Source: an uncultured Bacteroidota bacterium (GTDB lineage: Bacteria; Bacteroidota; Bacteroidia; Bacteroidales; F082). From it: DNA of 64,000 bases. The stretch covers positions 1 to 64,000 of the forward strand of contig CALDOI010000143.1 of the NCBI GenBank assembly GCA_937912115.1, read 5' to 3'. The notes under the pieces were generated by a model. The model was not told the origin of the DNA. It ran no database searches and worked only from the letters and a program-made list of their open reading frames with translations. Every line of letters starts with the position of its first letter. Within the stretch, counting starts at the first letter, position 1. Below, piece after piece: positions 10,694 through 20,532 of this stretch. A program made the position numbers and the translations under genes.

Positions 10694-12226
10694 ATGAGAT
10701 TAACCAGTATTAAAACCGCCCTATTGTTTTTAACAATGTGTGTTCTTTCTTCATGCAATTACTTACCACAAAACAATGTAATATTACATATTACACCTCC
10801 TAAACTAAATAATAACCCATCATACGATGTAATATGCACAAATAGCCAACCACTGCTTACATTCTATAATGCAAGTGGCGGGGTGGGAAATATAATGTAT
10901 TCAATTCAAATAGCAACTGATAGTAATTTTGATGATATTATCATTGAATATACCAATGTTTATCAGAGATCGGAATATATTACTTCCAAACTTATTGATA
11001 AGGATAACAAATTAACCTCTGATAAACAATACTATTATTGGAGAGTTAAGGCAATTGATTCGAAGCAAAACGAAAGCGATTGGGCTGCGTCAAGGTTCTA
11101 TCTGGATACCACTTCAGATGACAGTTTTATGAACCTGATAAGAATAGACGTAAAATCGGTAACTGTATCTGACGGGGCAAATTCCAAAAATATCTGCGAC
11201 ATTACTGATATTGGCAACACAACACATTGGGAACCGCCTCCTCCAGGCGACACCATTCATTGGGTTAAATTTGAGTTAGCCAATCAGGCTGAAATTAGCA
11301 GGATTTGGATGCTTTCAAACCCCGATGGAAAAGAAGGCTGGCTAACTAATTTTTATTGGATGAGCAGCTTAGATGGGAATATCTGGTCAGTTATTGATGA
11401 CACAGAAATAACCAACAATGATACCTACCGTAATATTATTGATTTTCAGCCCAATATGGCTAAATATCTAAAACTGGTTATTAAAGATTATTATGGCTAT
11501 GCTCCCCAATTATTTACAACAATCTTTTATTCTCAAGGGATTCCACCACCCCCGGTTGTACCTAACGAAGATTATGTCCTGATAATAGGTGATCAGCTAA
11601 ACGGTTTTACTTTTACCGAACTGGCAAAGCACATCGAAAACCTCGACCTGAACCTTAAAACAGTAACTGTACCACATTACTTGATTTCCCTTGAAATTCT
11701 TGAGTCATTATCCCCACAACCTGTAGCAATCGTTTTTAGTGGTAATAATGCAAATTACCCAAATCTGCCCATGTATGAATTTAATGGAGGATTTGAAATT
11801 GTACGAAAAAGTGACATACCTATACTAGGAATCTGTGCCGGACATCAGTTGGAAGTTATGGCTTATGGATATACATACGCCCATAGTACAGGCTGGTTTG
11901 ATAACACAATTATTGATATTGAAACTGCTAAAATACCCGACTCGATAATAATAGTGGTTGATTCACCGATATTTAAAAATATCCCAAATCCATTTTTTGG
12001 TGTTGAGATACATAGTTGGGCAACCTCAGAAGAAGTATTTCCACTTATAGGGTTTGAGTTATTGGCAAAATCATCATATGTACAAGCTCAAAAAATAAAG
12101 GAACGTATGGTTTTTGGTGAGCAGTTTCATGCAGAAATAGATATAGCGGCCAACCAGGCGAAGCCAATGATTTACAATTTTTTAACAATGGCAATAGAAA
12201 AAAGAAACAGCAATTTGAAAGAATGA
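10694..12226 (+). CDS. Lipoprotein with class I glutamine amidotransferase-like domain
   Basis: 510 aa. The signal peptide ends in a lipobox, LSSC, with Cys21. Next comes a fibronectin-III-like region (about 45-135, SIQIATDSNFDDII and YYYWRVKAIDSKQNESDWAA), then a discoidin-like region (about 150-290). The C-terminal part (about 295-505) is a class I amidotransferase fold: nucleophile Cys381 in GICAGHQ and a His479/Glu481 pair in GEQFHAE. Such domains normally release ammonia from glutamine, or hydrolyse gamma-glutamyl bonds, inside the cell; here the protein is exported and lipid-anchored with no synthase partner. It precedes the glutamate/GABA genes by 60 bases. A gamma-glutamyl hydrolase role is a guess. 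Confidence 0.8.
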   Translation: MRLTSIKTALLFLTMCVLSSCNYLPQNNVILHITPPKLNNNPSYDVICTNSQPLLTFYNASGGVGNIMYSIQIATDSNFDDIIIEYTNVYQRSEYITSKLIDKDNKLTSDKQYYYWRVKAIDSKQNESDWAASRFYLDTTSDDSFMNLIRIDVKSVTVSDGANSKNICDITDIGNTTHWEPPPPGDTIHWVKFELANQAEISRIWMLSNPDGKEGWLTNFYWMSSLDGNIWSVIDDTEITNNDTYRNIIDFQPNMAKYLKLVIKDYYGYAPQLFTTIFYSQGIPPPPVVPNEDYVLIIGDQLNGFTFTELAKHIENLDLNLKTVTVPHYLISLEILESLSPQPVAIVFSGNNANYPNLPMYEFNGGFEIVRKSDIPILGICAGHQLEVMAYGYTYAHSTGWFDNTIIDIETAKIPDSIIIVVDSPIFKNIPNPFFGVEIHSWATSEEVFPLIGFELLAKSSYVQAQKIKERMVFGEQFHAEIDIAANQAKPMIYNFLTMAIEKRNSNLKE

Positions 12227-12286
12227 TAGTTAGTTTAGACAAAATAGAATTTAGCAGTTTTAACTTTAACATTTAAATCAACATTT

Positions 12287-13702
12287 ATGGCACAAAAAAC
12301 ATCAGTTACAAAAATGATCGGGGTTGGCGGATTTATTGCCCTTACCGGATCGATGGTTGCAACAGTTTACGGATACCCCACGTTTGCAACATCAGGATTT
12401 GCTCTAGTATTTTACTTGCTGCTTGCCGGTATCTTTTTCTTTCTGCCAACTGCCTTAATTTCTGCGGAAATGGCCACAGGCGAAGGATGGCAGCTTGGAG
12501 GTGTTTACAAATGGGTTGGCACAGCCTTTGGACCTCGTTGGGGTTTTGTTGCAATATTCCTGCAATGGTTTCAAATCACAATTGGATTTGTAACTATGTT
12601 ATACTTTATCGTAGGGGCTCTGTCATATCTGTTTGACGCTCCACTAATTAATTCGAACCAGCTTTATAAGTTCCTTGTTGTAATAGCCATTTTTTGGTTT
12701 GTTACCTACCTCAACCTTAAAGGTGCCGGCTTTATCAGTAAGCTTACTAGTATTTCTTTCACTGCCGGGATAATTCTTCCCGCTGCTTTGTTGATAATTA
12801 TGGCAATAATATATGTAATTCAGGGGAATACAATCTCAGTAACCATGAACTGGCATACATTAATTCCGGATTTTTCACAGGTTAAAACATTGGTGGTTCT
12901 TGTTGCTTTTATGCTTTCTTACCTTGGCATCGAAGCTTCCGCTGTTCACGTAAATGAGTTAAGTAATGCAAAAAGAAACTATCCCATAGCGATACTAATT
13001 CTTGCTTTCGGGGCAATTGTACTAAATATTTTTGGAGCACTAAGTGTAGGTTTCGTTGTTCCTGTTGACAAAATTGAGCTAAACGCCGGAATTATGCAGG
13101 CTTTTGAACACTACCTTACCCTTTATAATATAAAATGGTTAATCCCTGTTTCGGCTTTCTTACTTGCTCTTGGAGCATTTGGTGAAGTTGCCGCATGGGT
13201 TAGCGGACCAATTAAAGGACTACAAACTACTGCCATGGATGGATTACTCCCAACACGTTTCAAAAAAATTAATGAGAATGGAGTTTCTGTAAGTCTTGTT
13301 ATTGCACAAGGGATAATTGTTACAATATGGGCAGCTCTTTTAACTTTTGGCGGAACAGGTGGAAATATTTCATTCCTATTGGCAATGGCACTTACCGTTG
13401 TTGCATACCTTAGTATGTATATACTATTATTTATAACTTATTTTGTTCTGCGTAGCAAACATGGGGATGTTCATCGTGATTATCTGGTACCGGGAGGTAA
13501 ATTTGGCAGATTCATAATTCCGTTTCTTGGATTATTAATGACCATAGGTGCTTTTATTATTTCATTCTTCCCTCCTTCTTCATTAGGAGCATCAGAAATC
13601 GGGTCATATGAAATGATACTAATTATAGGCTTTGTTGTGATAATGTTCCTTCCACATATTATTTACCATTTCCGACCAAATAAAAAAGTAACTACAACTT
13701 AA
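12287..13702 (+). CDS. gadC: APC-family glutamate/GABA antiporter
   Basis: 471 aa inner-membrane amino acid transporter with about 12 hydrophobic segments. The first helix carries GVGGFIALTGSMVATVYGYP, the glycine-rich start typical of APC permeases, and the loop EMATGEGWQLGGVYKWVGTA is typical of GadC-like members. In acid resistance GadC exchanges external glutamate for internal GABA. The glutamate decarboxylase gene follows after 25 bases on the same strand, which is the main reason to prefer GadC over a general amino acid permease. Length is slightly below E. coli GadC (511 aa), which has a C-terminal plug that is largely missing here. Confidence 0.85.
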   Translation: MAQKTSVTKMIGVGGFIALTGSMVATVYGYPTFATSGFALVFYLLLAGIFFFLPTALISAEMATGEGWQLGGVYKWVGTAFGPRWGFVAIFLQWFQITIGFVTMLYFIVGALSYLFDAPLINSNQLYKFLVVIAIFWFVTYLNLKGAGFISKLTSISFTAGIILPAALLIIMAIIYVIQGNTISVTMNWHTLIPDFSQVKTLVVLVAFMLSYLGIEASAVHVNELSNAKRNYPIAILILAFGAIVLNIFGALSVGFVVPVDKIELNAGIMQAFEHYLTLYNIKWLIPVSAFLLALGAFGEVAAWVSGPIKGLQTTAMDGLLPTRFKKINENGVSVSLVIAQGIIVTIWAALLTFGGTGGNISFLLAMALTVVAYLSMYILLFITYFVLRSKHGDVHRDYLVPGGKFGRFIIPFLGLLMTIGAFIISFFPPSSLGASEIGSYEMILIIGFVVIMFLPHIIYHFRPNKKVTTT

Positions 13703-13727
13703 TCAATAAAATAAAACCGAAATAATT

Positions 13728-15119
13728 ATGGCACTTCACGAAAAAAACACAGTTAAAGAAATGATGGACGATGATGTTTTTGCATCAGATGATTTATCAA
13801 GGAAACTACCTAAGTATAAATTTCCTGCCAATGAACAAAATCCAACGCATGCATATCAGGTAGTGCATGATGAGTTAATGCTTGATGGAAATTCACGTCA
13901 AAACCTTGCTACTTTTTGTTCTACTTGGGTTGATGAGGAAATCCATAAATTGATGGATGAGTCGCTCGACAAAAACATGATCGACAAAGACGAATATCCG
14001 CAAACTGCCGAGATTGAAAACAGATGCGTGCATATGCTTGCCGACCTCTGGAATTCTCCGGATGCTGCAAACACAACAGGCTGCTCAACTACCGGCTCTA
14101 GCGAAGCAGCAATGCTAGGCGGTATGGCAATGAAATGGCGTTGGCGTGAAAAGATGAAAAAGGCCGGGAAACCAACGGATAAACCAAATATGATTTGCGG
14201 ACCAGTTCAAATTTGCTGGCATAAGTTTGCACGTTATTGGGATGTTGAACTCAGGGAAGTTCCAATGGATGAAGGCAGGTTAATATTAAATGCCGAAGAA
14301 GTAATTAAACGATGTGATGAAAATACAATCGGGGTTGTTCCCACACTCGGTGTTACCTACTCTGGTCAATATGAACCTGTTAAGGAAATATCCGATGCGT
14401 TGGATAAATTTCAAAAAGAAAAAGGAATCGATATTCCCATCCATGTTGATGGAGCAAGTGGCGGTTTTTTAGCCCCATTTATAGATCCCGACCTTCTTTG
14501 GGATTTCCGACTTCCAAGAGTTAAATCAATAAATACATCAGGTCATAAATTTGGATTGTCACCACTTGGTGTTGGCTGGTGTATCTGGCGCGACAAAGAC
14601 GATTTACCGGAAGATTTGATTTTCAAAGTTAATTACCTTGGTGGTGAGATGGATACGTTTGCCTTGAACTTCTCACGGCCAGCCGGACAAATTATTGCCC
14701 AGTATTATAATTTTTTACGCCTCGGCAAAGAAGGCTATCGAAGAATCCAGCAGGCCTGTTATGATACCGCTGTTTACATTGGTAAGGAAATAGATAAACT
14801 CGGTCCGTTTGAAGTTATTTATGATGGCAAAGGCGGTATTCCTGCCCTTCTTTGGCAGATAAAAAAAGGCACGAATCCCGGGTTCACATTATTCGACTTG
14901 TCTGACCGGTTAAGAACCCGAGGTTGGCAAGCCCCGGCTTATTCACTACCTGAGAACCTTACCAATGTTGTGGTGATGAGGGTACTGGTACGCCATGGTG
15001 TAAGCCGTGATTTGGGTGACCTTCTTGTTGAAGATATCAAACGCAGTATGGAATATTTCAAAATTCATAATATTTCAACTCCAATGACTGAAAAAGAAGG
15101 TGGTGGATTCCATCACTAG
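13728..15119 (+). CDS. gadB: Glutamate decarboxylase
   Basis: 463 aa PLP enzyme that converts glutamate to GABA and CO2, consuming a proton. The PLP lysine is Lys274 in [14 protein letters not shown], and the upstream HVDGASGGF provides the aspartate that contacts the PLP ring nitrogen. [20 protein letters not shown] is the phosphate-binding region. Length matches E. coli GadB (466 aa). It follows gadC by 25 bases, so the pair is an operon for acid resistance or GABA production. The C-terminus ends EGGGFHH, similar to the His-containing tail that gates the E. coli enzyme at neutral pH. Confidence 0.96.
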   Translation: MALHEKNTVKEMMDDDVFASDDLSRKLPKYKFPANEQNPTHAYQVVHDELMLDGNSRQNLATFCSTWVDEEIHKLMDESLDKNMIDKDEYPQTAEIENRCVHMLADLWNSPDAANTTGCSTTGSSEAAMLGGMAMKWRWREKMKKAGKPTDKPNMICGPVQICWHKFARYWDVELREVPMDEGRLILNAEEVIKRCDENTIGVVPTLGVTYSGQYEPVKEISDALDKFQKEKGIDIPIHVDGASGGFLAPFIDPDLLWDFRLPRVKSINTSGHKFGLSPLGVGWCIWRDKDDLPEDLIFKVNYLGGEMDTFALNFSRPAGQIIAQYYNFLRLGKEGYRRIQQACYDTAVYIGKEIDKLGPFEVIYDGKGGIPALLWQIKKGTNPGFTLFDLSDRLRTRGWQAPAYSLPENLTNVVVMRVLVRHGVSRDLGDLLVEDIKRSMEYFKIHNISTPMTEKEGGGFHH

Positions 15120-15190
15120 AGTGGTAAATATCATGATAGTATAGAGTTCATCATGATAATATCAAATACTTTTACAGAATAATACCCTTC

Positions 15191-15243
15191 ATCGAATTAT
15201 GCGGATTTCACGAAATAAAATCGTGTAATTCGTGTAATTCGAT
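15191..15243. repeat. Imperfect inverted repeat after gadB
   Basis: Arms of 23 bases (15191-15213 and 15221-15243) pair at 19 of 23 positions around a 7-base loop, AATAAAA. The right arm itself holds two copies of a CGTGTAATT word. It may act as the gadCB terminator or be one copy of a short palindromic intergenic element. The upstream part of this gap also has two ATCATGAT words. Confidence 0.5.
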
Positions 15244-15273
15244 GATATTAATTTATATGAACAATGCATAAAG

Positions 15274-16575
15274 ATGGCAAATAAAATCACTAAGAACCTT
15301 ATCCCATCCCCGTTGGCACTTGCAATTATCCTGAGCTTCGTAGTCTATTTTTTTGCGTTGATTTTCACTTCTCCTATTGATAGCGAAACCGCATATCCCT
15401 TACAACTTCTTAATTTTTATCAAAAAGGATTTTGGGACTTACTTGCTTTTGCTATGCAGATGATGCTGATACTTGTACTTGGCAATGTGTTAGCACTGAC
15501 CCCTGTTTTTCAAAGACTTATCAAGATCATTCTTTCGAAAGTAAGAAGCGGAACAACTGCCATACTACTGACGGCTTTTTTTAGTTTGCTATTATCATAT
15601 TTTAATTGGGGCTTAGGGTTAATATTTAGCGCATTATTAGCTCGTTCAATTGCCGAAAATGCAAAACAGGTTTCCATGAAACTCAACTATCCCTTATTGG
15701 TAGCCGCCGCCTATTCAGGAATGATGGTTTGGCACGGTGGATTAAGTGGATCTGCACCTTTAAAAGTGGCCGAGAGTAATCATTTTCTGAGCCATTTAAT
15801 GGGAGTAATTCCGGTAAGTGAAACTATCTTTTCAACCATGAATTTGATACTCTATGCTTCCTTCTTACTTCTTATTCCCCTTACGTTTTTTCTAATTTCG
15901 AAGATCAAGTCAAATACTTTCACCAAGCAATCGGAACTACCCGAAACGGTGGATATTTCAAGTACTCAAACAAAAAGACAATATCTCGGTACCAGCCTGG
16001 GAATTTTGCTTGCATTTATAGCAATTTATCAATTTTATTTAACAGGCCTTTCAGCATTAAATATAAATTTAATTAACCTGATTTTACTTTCGTTGGGTCT
16101 GCTTCTATACGCAAATTTAGATCAATTCATGAAGGCAGTTAACACGGCAATTTCTTCATCCAGTGGAATTATGATCCAGTTTCCGATTTATGCAGGAATA
16201 ATGGGGTTAATGAAATATTCCGGATTAGCAGAAGTTTTTACGAAGAGTCTTATTTCAATTTCTTCTGCAACAACATTGCCAATTTATGGATTTTTAAGTG
16301 CTGCAGTTGTAAACTTCTTCGTTCCAAGCGGAGGTGGCCAATGGGCTGTTCAAGGTCCAATCCTTATCGAGGCAGCCCAACAATTGGGTGTTTCAATCCC
16401 TAAAACTATTATGGCACTTGCCTACGGCGATCAACTCACCAATATGATTCAACCTTTTTGGGCCATTCCGCTACTTTCCATTACTGGTGTTAAGGCAAAA
16501 TCAATTATCCCTTACACTTTTGTAATTATGATTGTGGGAGGTATTGCATCTGTATTAGCGCTTTACTTTTTTTGA
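15274..16575 (+). CDS. AtoE-like short-chain fatty acid transporter
   Basis: 433 aa hydrophobic protein with about 10-12 membrane segments. The region FFSLLLSYFNWGLGLIFSALLARSIA, followed by AAAYSGMMVWHGGLSGSAPL, and the later VVNFFVPSGGGQWAVQGPI and YGDQLTNMIQPFWAIPLLSI, are characteristic of the AtoE family, whose E. coli member is linked to acetoacetate/short-chain fatty acid use. No ato enzyme genes are adjacent. It is 154 bases from gadB with an inverted repeat between, so it is probably a separate transcript. Substrate in this organism is unproven. Confidence 0.85.
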   Translation: MANKITKNLIPSPLALAIILSFVVYFFALIFTSPIDSETAYPLQLLNFYQKGFWDLLAFAMQMMLILVLGNVLALTPVFQRLIKIILSKVRSGTTAILLTAFFSLLLSYFNWGLGLIFSALLARSIAENAKQVSMKLNYPLLVAAAYSGMMVWHGGLSGSAPLKVAESNHFLSHLMGVIPVSETIFSTMNLILYASFLLLIPLTFFLISKIKSNTFTKQSELPETVDISSTQTKRQYLGTSLGILLAFIAIYQFYLTGLSALNINLINLILLSLGLLLYANLDQFMKAVNTAISSSSGIMIQFPIYAGIMGLMKYSGLAEVFTKSLISISSATTLPIYGFLSAAVVNFFVPSGGGQWAVQGPILIEAAQQLGVSIPKTIMALAYGDQLTNMIQPFWAIPLLSITGVKAKSIIPYTFVIMIVGGIASVLALYFF

Positions 16576-16640
16576 ACTCCTCCATTCCAATCAATTAGCA
16601 TTAGAGCCATCCTCATATTTTAATAAATCCTAATATTAAC

Positions 16641-16648
16641 TAAATTTG
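16641..16648 (+). promoter_or_regulatory. -7 box TAAATTTG upstream of exonuclease III
   Basis: TAAATTTG lies 26 bases before the ATG at 16675, in the expected promoter position. No clear TTG upstream element. Confidence 0.4.
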
Positions 16649-16674
16649 CAATCGCGAACATAAACACGACACAT

Positions 16675-17442
16675 ATGGAACTCAAAATAATATCATGGAA
16701 TGTAAATGGAATTAGAGCTCTTCAGAAAAAGGGGATAAATGAAATATTTGATGGTTTAGATACGGATATTCTATGTCTTCAGGAGACCAAAGCGCAGGAT
16801 GATCAAGTACAGGAAGTTTTGTTCGATTCTGGCTTTCATTTCACCAGCAATTCTGCAGTTAGAAAAGGATATTCGGGAACAGCAATTCTGAGCAAATCTG
16901 AACCCATTAAAGTAACTCCCGATATTGGCCTTAACAATCACGATCAGGAAGGCCGTGTACTAAATGCCGAATTTGAGGATTTCTATCTGGTAAATGTATA
17001 TGTTCCAAACTCAGGGTCAGAGCTTGTTCGACTGGATTATCGAAAACAATGGGACGCAGATTTCTTGTCATTTCTTAAAGCTCTGGAAGAAAAAAAACCG
17101 GTTATTCTTTGTGGTGATTTAAATGTGGCTCATCAGCCAATTGACTTAACAAATCCAAAAAATAATTATAACAAGACTGCCGGATATACACAAGTTGAAA
17201 TAGATGGTATGGATAATTATTTAAAAAATGGATTTGTTGACACTTTCCGAACTAAATACCCAACAAAAGTTGCATATAGCTGGTGGAGCTACCGCTTTAA
17301 CGCCAGAGCTCGTAATATTGGATGGAGAATCGACTATTTTTTGGTTAGCGAAAGCATAGCAAAAAATGTAACTGAGGCATTCATTTTGCCTGAGGTTATT
17401 GGTTCCGACCATTGTCCTGTTGGAATAAACATCAAATTTTAA
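16675..17442 (+). CDS. xth: Exodeoxyribonuclease III (AP endonuclease)
   Basis: 255 aa DNA-repair nuclease of the exonuclease III/APE1 family. It cleaves at abasic sites and degrades 3' ends. All catalytic motifs are present in order: SWNVNGIRA, CLQETK, NVYVPN, GDLNVAHQPID, the WSYRF and WRIDYFL stretches, and the terminal GSDHCPVG with the catalytic Asp/His. Length and N-terminus (MELKIISWNVNG) match the family closely, which fixes the start. Single gene; the next gene begins 76 bases downstream with its own promoter. Confidence 0.97.
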   Translation: MELKIISWNVNGIRALQKKGINEIFDGLDTDILCLQETKAQDDQVQEVLFDSGFHFTSNSAVRKGYSGTAILSKSEPIKVTPDIGLNNHDQEGRVLNAEFEDFYLVNVYVPNSGSELVRLDYRKQWDADFLSFLKALEEKKPVILCGDLNVAHQPIDLTNPKNNYNKTAGYTQVEIDGMDNYLKNGFVDTFRTKYPTKVAYSWWSYRFNARARNIGWRIDYFLVSESIAKNVTEAFILPEVIGSDHCPVGINIKF

Positions 17443-17470
17443 TCCATTTTTATTTAGAATCATTTTTAAT

Positions 17471-17478
17471 TACCTTTG
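17471..17478 (+). promoter_or_regulatory. -7 box TACCTTTG upstream of the E1 gene
   Basis: TACCTTTG ends 40 bases before the ATG at 17519 and matches the Bacteroidota -7 consensus TAnnTTTG. No TTG at the expected upstream distance. Confidence 0.45.
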
Positions 17479-17518
17479 CAAATTAGCAGATTTAGTATAA
17501 TTTTTTGATCAGGCATTT

Positions 17519-20047
17519 ATGAAAAATTATAGTATCCGTATTAAAAAATTAAACAGCAAAAAACTGATAAACAATAATTTAATAGCCATTCCTTTAGCCA
17601 TTAAACAATCGAATCAAAGAAATAGCATGAGCAACAAAAAAAGTTCCAAGAAAAAAATAAATCTTTCCAAGCAAGAAATATTAAGTGATTATCGAATAGC
17701 TAACGAAAGCAGGCAGGCCAGCTTGTTGGGCCGACGTGAAGTGCTTACCGGCAAAGCAAAATTTGGAATATTTGGTGATGGAAAAGAAGTCCCCCAACTT
17801 GCCATGGCCAGAGCATTCAAAAAAGGCGATTGGCGTTCAGGTTACTACCGTGACCAAACATTTATGATGGCAACAGGAATGATGACTTTGGAAGAAATAT
17901 TTGCACAACTTTATGGCGATACCGATCCTTTAGCAACTCCGGCAAATGGCGGACGATTAATGAATAATCATTTCGCTACCCGCAGTTTAGATGACAATGG
18001 CAATTGGCTCAATTTGATGAAACAACCTAATTCCTCCGCCGACTCCTCTCCCACTGCCAGTCAAATGCCTCGCTTATTGGGACTCGCACTCGCCTCAAAA
18101 CATTTTAAAAATACTCCTGAGTTAGATACTTTCACAGAATTTAGCAATAAGGGAACCGAAGTCGCTTTCGGTACAATTGGTGATGCATCAACATCTGAAG
18201 GCCATTTTTTTGAAACAATTAACGCCGCAGGTGTAATGCAAGTTCCTTTGGCCATATCTGTATGGGATGATGGCTGGGGGATATCTGTTCCTAACAAACA
18301 TCAAACAACAAAAAGTAATATTAGCGAAATACTTAAAGGCTTTGAAAAGGAAAAAGGTACAAACGGATATTATATATATCGTGAAGAATGTGGCAACTAT
18401 GCCGCATTAGTTGAACTTTATAAGAAAGGGATTGATGTATGCCGTAAAGAACATACTCCTGTCCTTTTTCATATTCGTGAATGTACTCAACCACAAGGAC
18501 ATTCAACATCAGGATCGCACGAGAGATATAAGACTAAAGAACAATTACAGCACGAGAATGACATTGACTGTATTGCGATGATGCGTCAGTGGATTATCAA
18601 TGAAAAAATTGCAACTGAAGATGAATTAATTGAGATCGAAAAGGAATCCATAAAAAGAGCTCGACAAGCGAGAAAAAATGCATGGAATAATTATCTTAAG
18701 CCCATAATTGCAAAAAAGGAAGAGTTTCTTAATCTGGTTGATATTACTACTTGTGGTTGTGCTCAAACAAGTGAAATAGATGTTATCAAACAAGAGCTCA
18801 AAAAAATTGGAGAACCCATTTATAAGGATATTATCTCCTCTGCAAAAAAAATACTTCGATTAATATGTAATAGCTGTAGCAATCCTCACAACTCACTTAA
18901 AACAAATGTAACCAACTGGCTAAACAAGGAAACCGCCGAATTTGAACTACGTTATAGCTCCCATTTATATAGTGAATCCAGCAAGTCGGTTTTTAAAATT
19001 GAGAGTGTTGACCCAGTTTACACAGATAAATCAAAAGATGTTCCGGGGAGAGAAATTTTGAGAGATAACTTTGATTACATTTTCGCCAATAATCCGCTCG
19101 TTGTTGCTTTTGGTGAAGACGTCGGACAAATTGGCGGTGTAAATCAAACCTACGAAGGGCTTCAGGAAAAGTATGGTGAAAACAGGGTTTTTGATACAGG
19201 AATACGCGAAGCTACAATAATAGGACAGGGACTTGGAATGGCATTAAGAGGATTACGACCGATTGCTGAAATACAATATTTCGATTATTTATTATATGGT
19301 TTACAGGTACTTAGCGATGATCTTGCCACAACACATTACCGAACACGAGGTGGTCAAAAAGCCCCAATGATTATTAGTACCAGAGGACATCGTTTGGAGG
19401 GAATATGGCACTCAGGTTCTCCATTAAGCATGGTTATTAATTCAATCCGTGGAGTTCATGTTGCTGTGCCACACAACATGACTGAGGCTGCAGGTTTTTA
19501 CAACACATATCTCGAATCGGATCAGCCGGTAGTTATTATTGAGCCCCTAAATGGTTACCGCTTACGCGAGAAAAAACCTGAAAATATTGGTGAATTTAAA
19601 ACACCTGTAGGGATACCAGCAATAATGCAGAAAGGAAGTGATGTTACTCTGGTAACATACGGCTCATGTGTTAGAATTGCTCAGGATGCTATGCAACAGC
19701 TAAAGGATTTTAACATCAGTGTAGAATTAATCGATGTACGCACACTCATTCCATTCGATATTAATCACTTAATTGCGAAGTCGATAAGCAAAACCAATAA
19801 GGTATTATTTTTTGATGAAGATGTTCCCGGTGGAGCAACTGCATATATGATGCAAATCGTATTGGAAGAAGATGGAGGGTATTACCACCTCGATTCACAG
19901 CCAAAGACTCTTACAGCAAAAGCGCATAGGGCAGCGTATAGTACAGATGGTGATTATTTCTCAAATCCCAATGCTGAAGATGTTTTTGATGTGATTTATA
20001 ATATGATGCACGAATATAATCCCGAAAAATATCCAAAGATATTTTAG
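17519..20047 (+). CDS. Fused 2-oxoacid dehydrogenase E1 alpha-beta (branched-chain or pyruvate type)
   Basis: 842 aa thiamine-diphosphate enzyme joining the E1 alpha and beta chains. The alpha part (about residues 55-430) holds SGYYRDQTFMMATGMMTLEE and the cofactor region FGTIGDASTSEG near residue 220. The beta part (about 515-840) holds VVAFGEDVGQIGGVNQTYEG, FDTGIREATIIGQGLGMALR and HSGSP. It would decarboxylate a branched-chain 2-oxoacid or pyruvate for an E2 acyltransferase. No E2 or E3 gene is adjacent. The first 36 residues are basic and not family-like, so the ATG at 17627 (MSNKKSS) is a possible start. The TPP motif reads GDA rather than the common GDG. The same fused plan is frequent in Bacteroidota. 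Confidence 0.9.
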   Translation: MKNYSIRIKKLNSKKLINNNLIAIPLAIKQSNQRNSMSNKKSSKKKINLSKQEILSDYRIANESRQASLLGRREVLTGKAKFGIFGDGKEVPQLAMARAFKKGDWRSGYYRDQTFMMATGMMTLEEIFAQLYGDTDPLATPANGGRLMNNHFATRSLDDNGNWLNLMKQPNSSADSSPTASQMPRLLGLALASKHFKNTPELDTFTEFSNKGTEVAFGTIGDASTSEGHFFETINAAGVMQVPLAISVWDDGWGISVPNKHQTTKSNISEILKGFEKEKGTNGYYIYREECGNYAALVELYKKGIDVCRKEHTPVLFHIRECTQPQGHSTSGSHERYKTKEQLQHENDIDCIAMMRQWIINEKIATEDELIEIEKESIKRARQARKNAWNNYLKPIIAKKEEFLNLVDITTCGCAQTSEIDVIKQELKKIGEPIYKDIISSAKKILRLICNSCSNPHNSLKTNVTNWLNKETAEFELRYSSHLYSESSKSVFKIESVDPVYTDKSKDVPGREILRDNFDYIFANNPLVVAFGEDVGQIGGVNQTYEGLQEKYGENRVFDTGIREATIIGQGLGMALRGLRPIAEIQYFDYLLYGLQVLSDDLATTHYRTRGGQKAPMIISTRGHRLEGIWHSGSPLSMVINSIRGVHVAVPHNMTEAAGFYNTYLESDQPVVIIEPLNGYRLREKKPENIGEFKTPVGIPAIMQKGSDVTLVTYGSCVRIAQDAMQQLKDFNISVELIDVRTLIPFDINHLIAKSISKTNKVLFFDEDVPGGATAYMMQIVLEEDGGYYHLDSQPKTLTAKAHRAAYSTDGDYFSNPNAEDVFDVIYNMMHEYNPEKYPKIF

Positions 20048-20210
20048 ACTCAAGTTTACGACTATTTCCAAAAGACTATACAGAATCATTTTTTCAAATA
20101 TTTGATATATTTCATTTTTAAATAATCACACTAGGCAAACTCATCTAAACTCATGTGTGAATAAGTAAATTGCATGGGGAAACTCTGAGTAATAATTATG
20201 CAAATTTTTT

Positions 20211-20359
20211 TTACCACTAAGTAGCACAAAGGTTGTCGCAAAGTAACACGAAGGAAAATCAAATAATAAGGATGTCTATGCAAAGCACTAATAATGAAAT
20301 GAAAAATCTTTAATCCTTTATGCGACTTTGTGATGTCCTTTGTGCTCCTTTGTGGTTAA
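20211..20359. repeat. Long imperfect inverted repeat built on CACAAAGG words
   Basis: Two arms of about 45 bases (20211-20255 and 20315-20359) are imperfect reverse complements: the left arm has ACCACTAAGTAGCACAAAGG and the right arm ends CACAAAGG-type words on the opposite strand (CCTTTGTGCTCCTTTGTGG). The loop is about 59 bases. This resembles the palindromic intergenic repeats made of cacaaagg/gcaaag words that are scattered through many bacterial genomes; it is noncoding and may be a degenerate miniature element. Confidence 0.6.
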
Positions 20360-20524
20360 TATTTTTTTTTAAAGCGCTCTCGAGTACTCATCTACAAAGA
20401 TATAGATTTACAATCAGTTTTCAAGTTATGTCTTCATAGTGTTTAAAAGAGATATAAATTCTGAAATTAGATGCGTTTGTTCAAATCCTCCACAATTACT
20501 AATTAAGTTTTAAATTCAAAAGAT

Positions 20525-20532
20525 TATCTTTG
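20525..20532 (+). promoter_or_regulatory. -7 box TATCTTTG immediately before the LpxR-like start
   Basis: TATCTTTG ends only four bases before the ATG at 20537. Since transcription begins about 4-7 bases after the box, the mRNA would be leaderless or nearly so. No upstream TTG. Confidence 0.4.

Noticed and set aside
15191-15243. CRISPR-like repeat
   Set aside because: Only two near-identical words without spacers, arranged as a palindrome.
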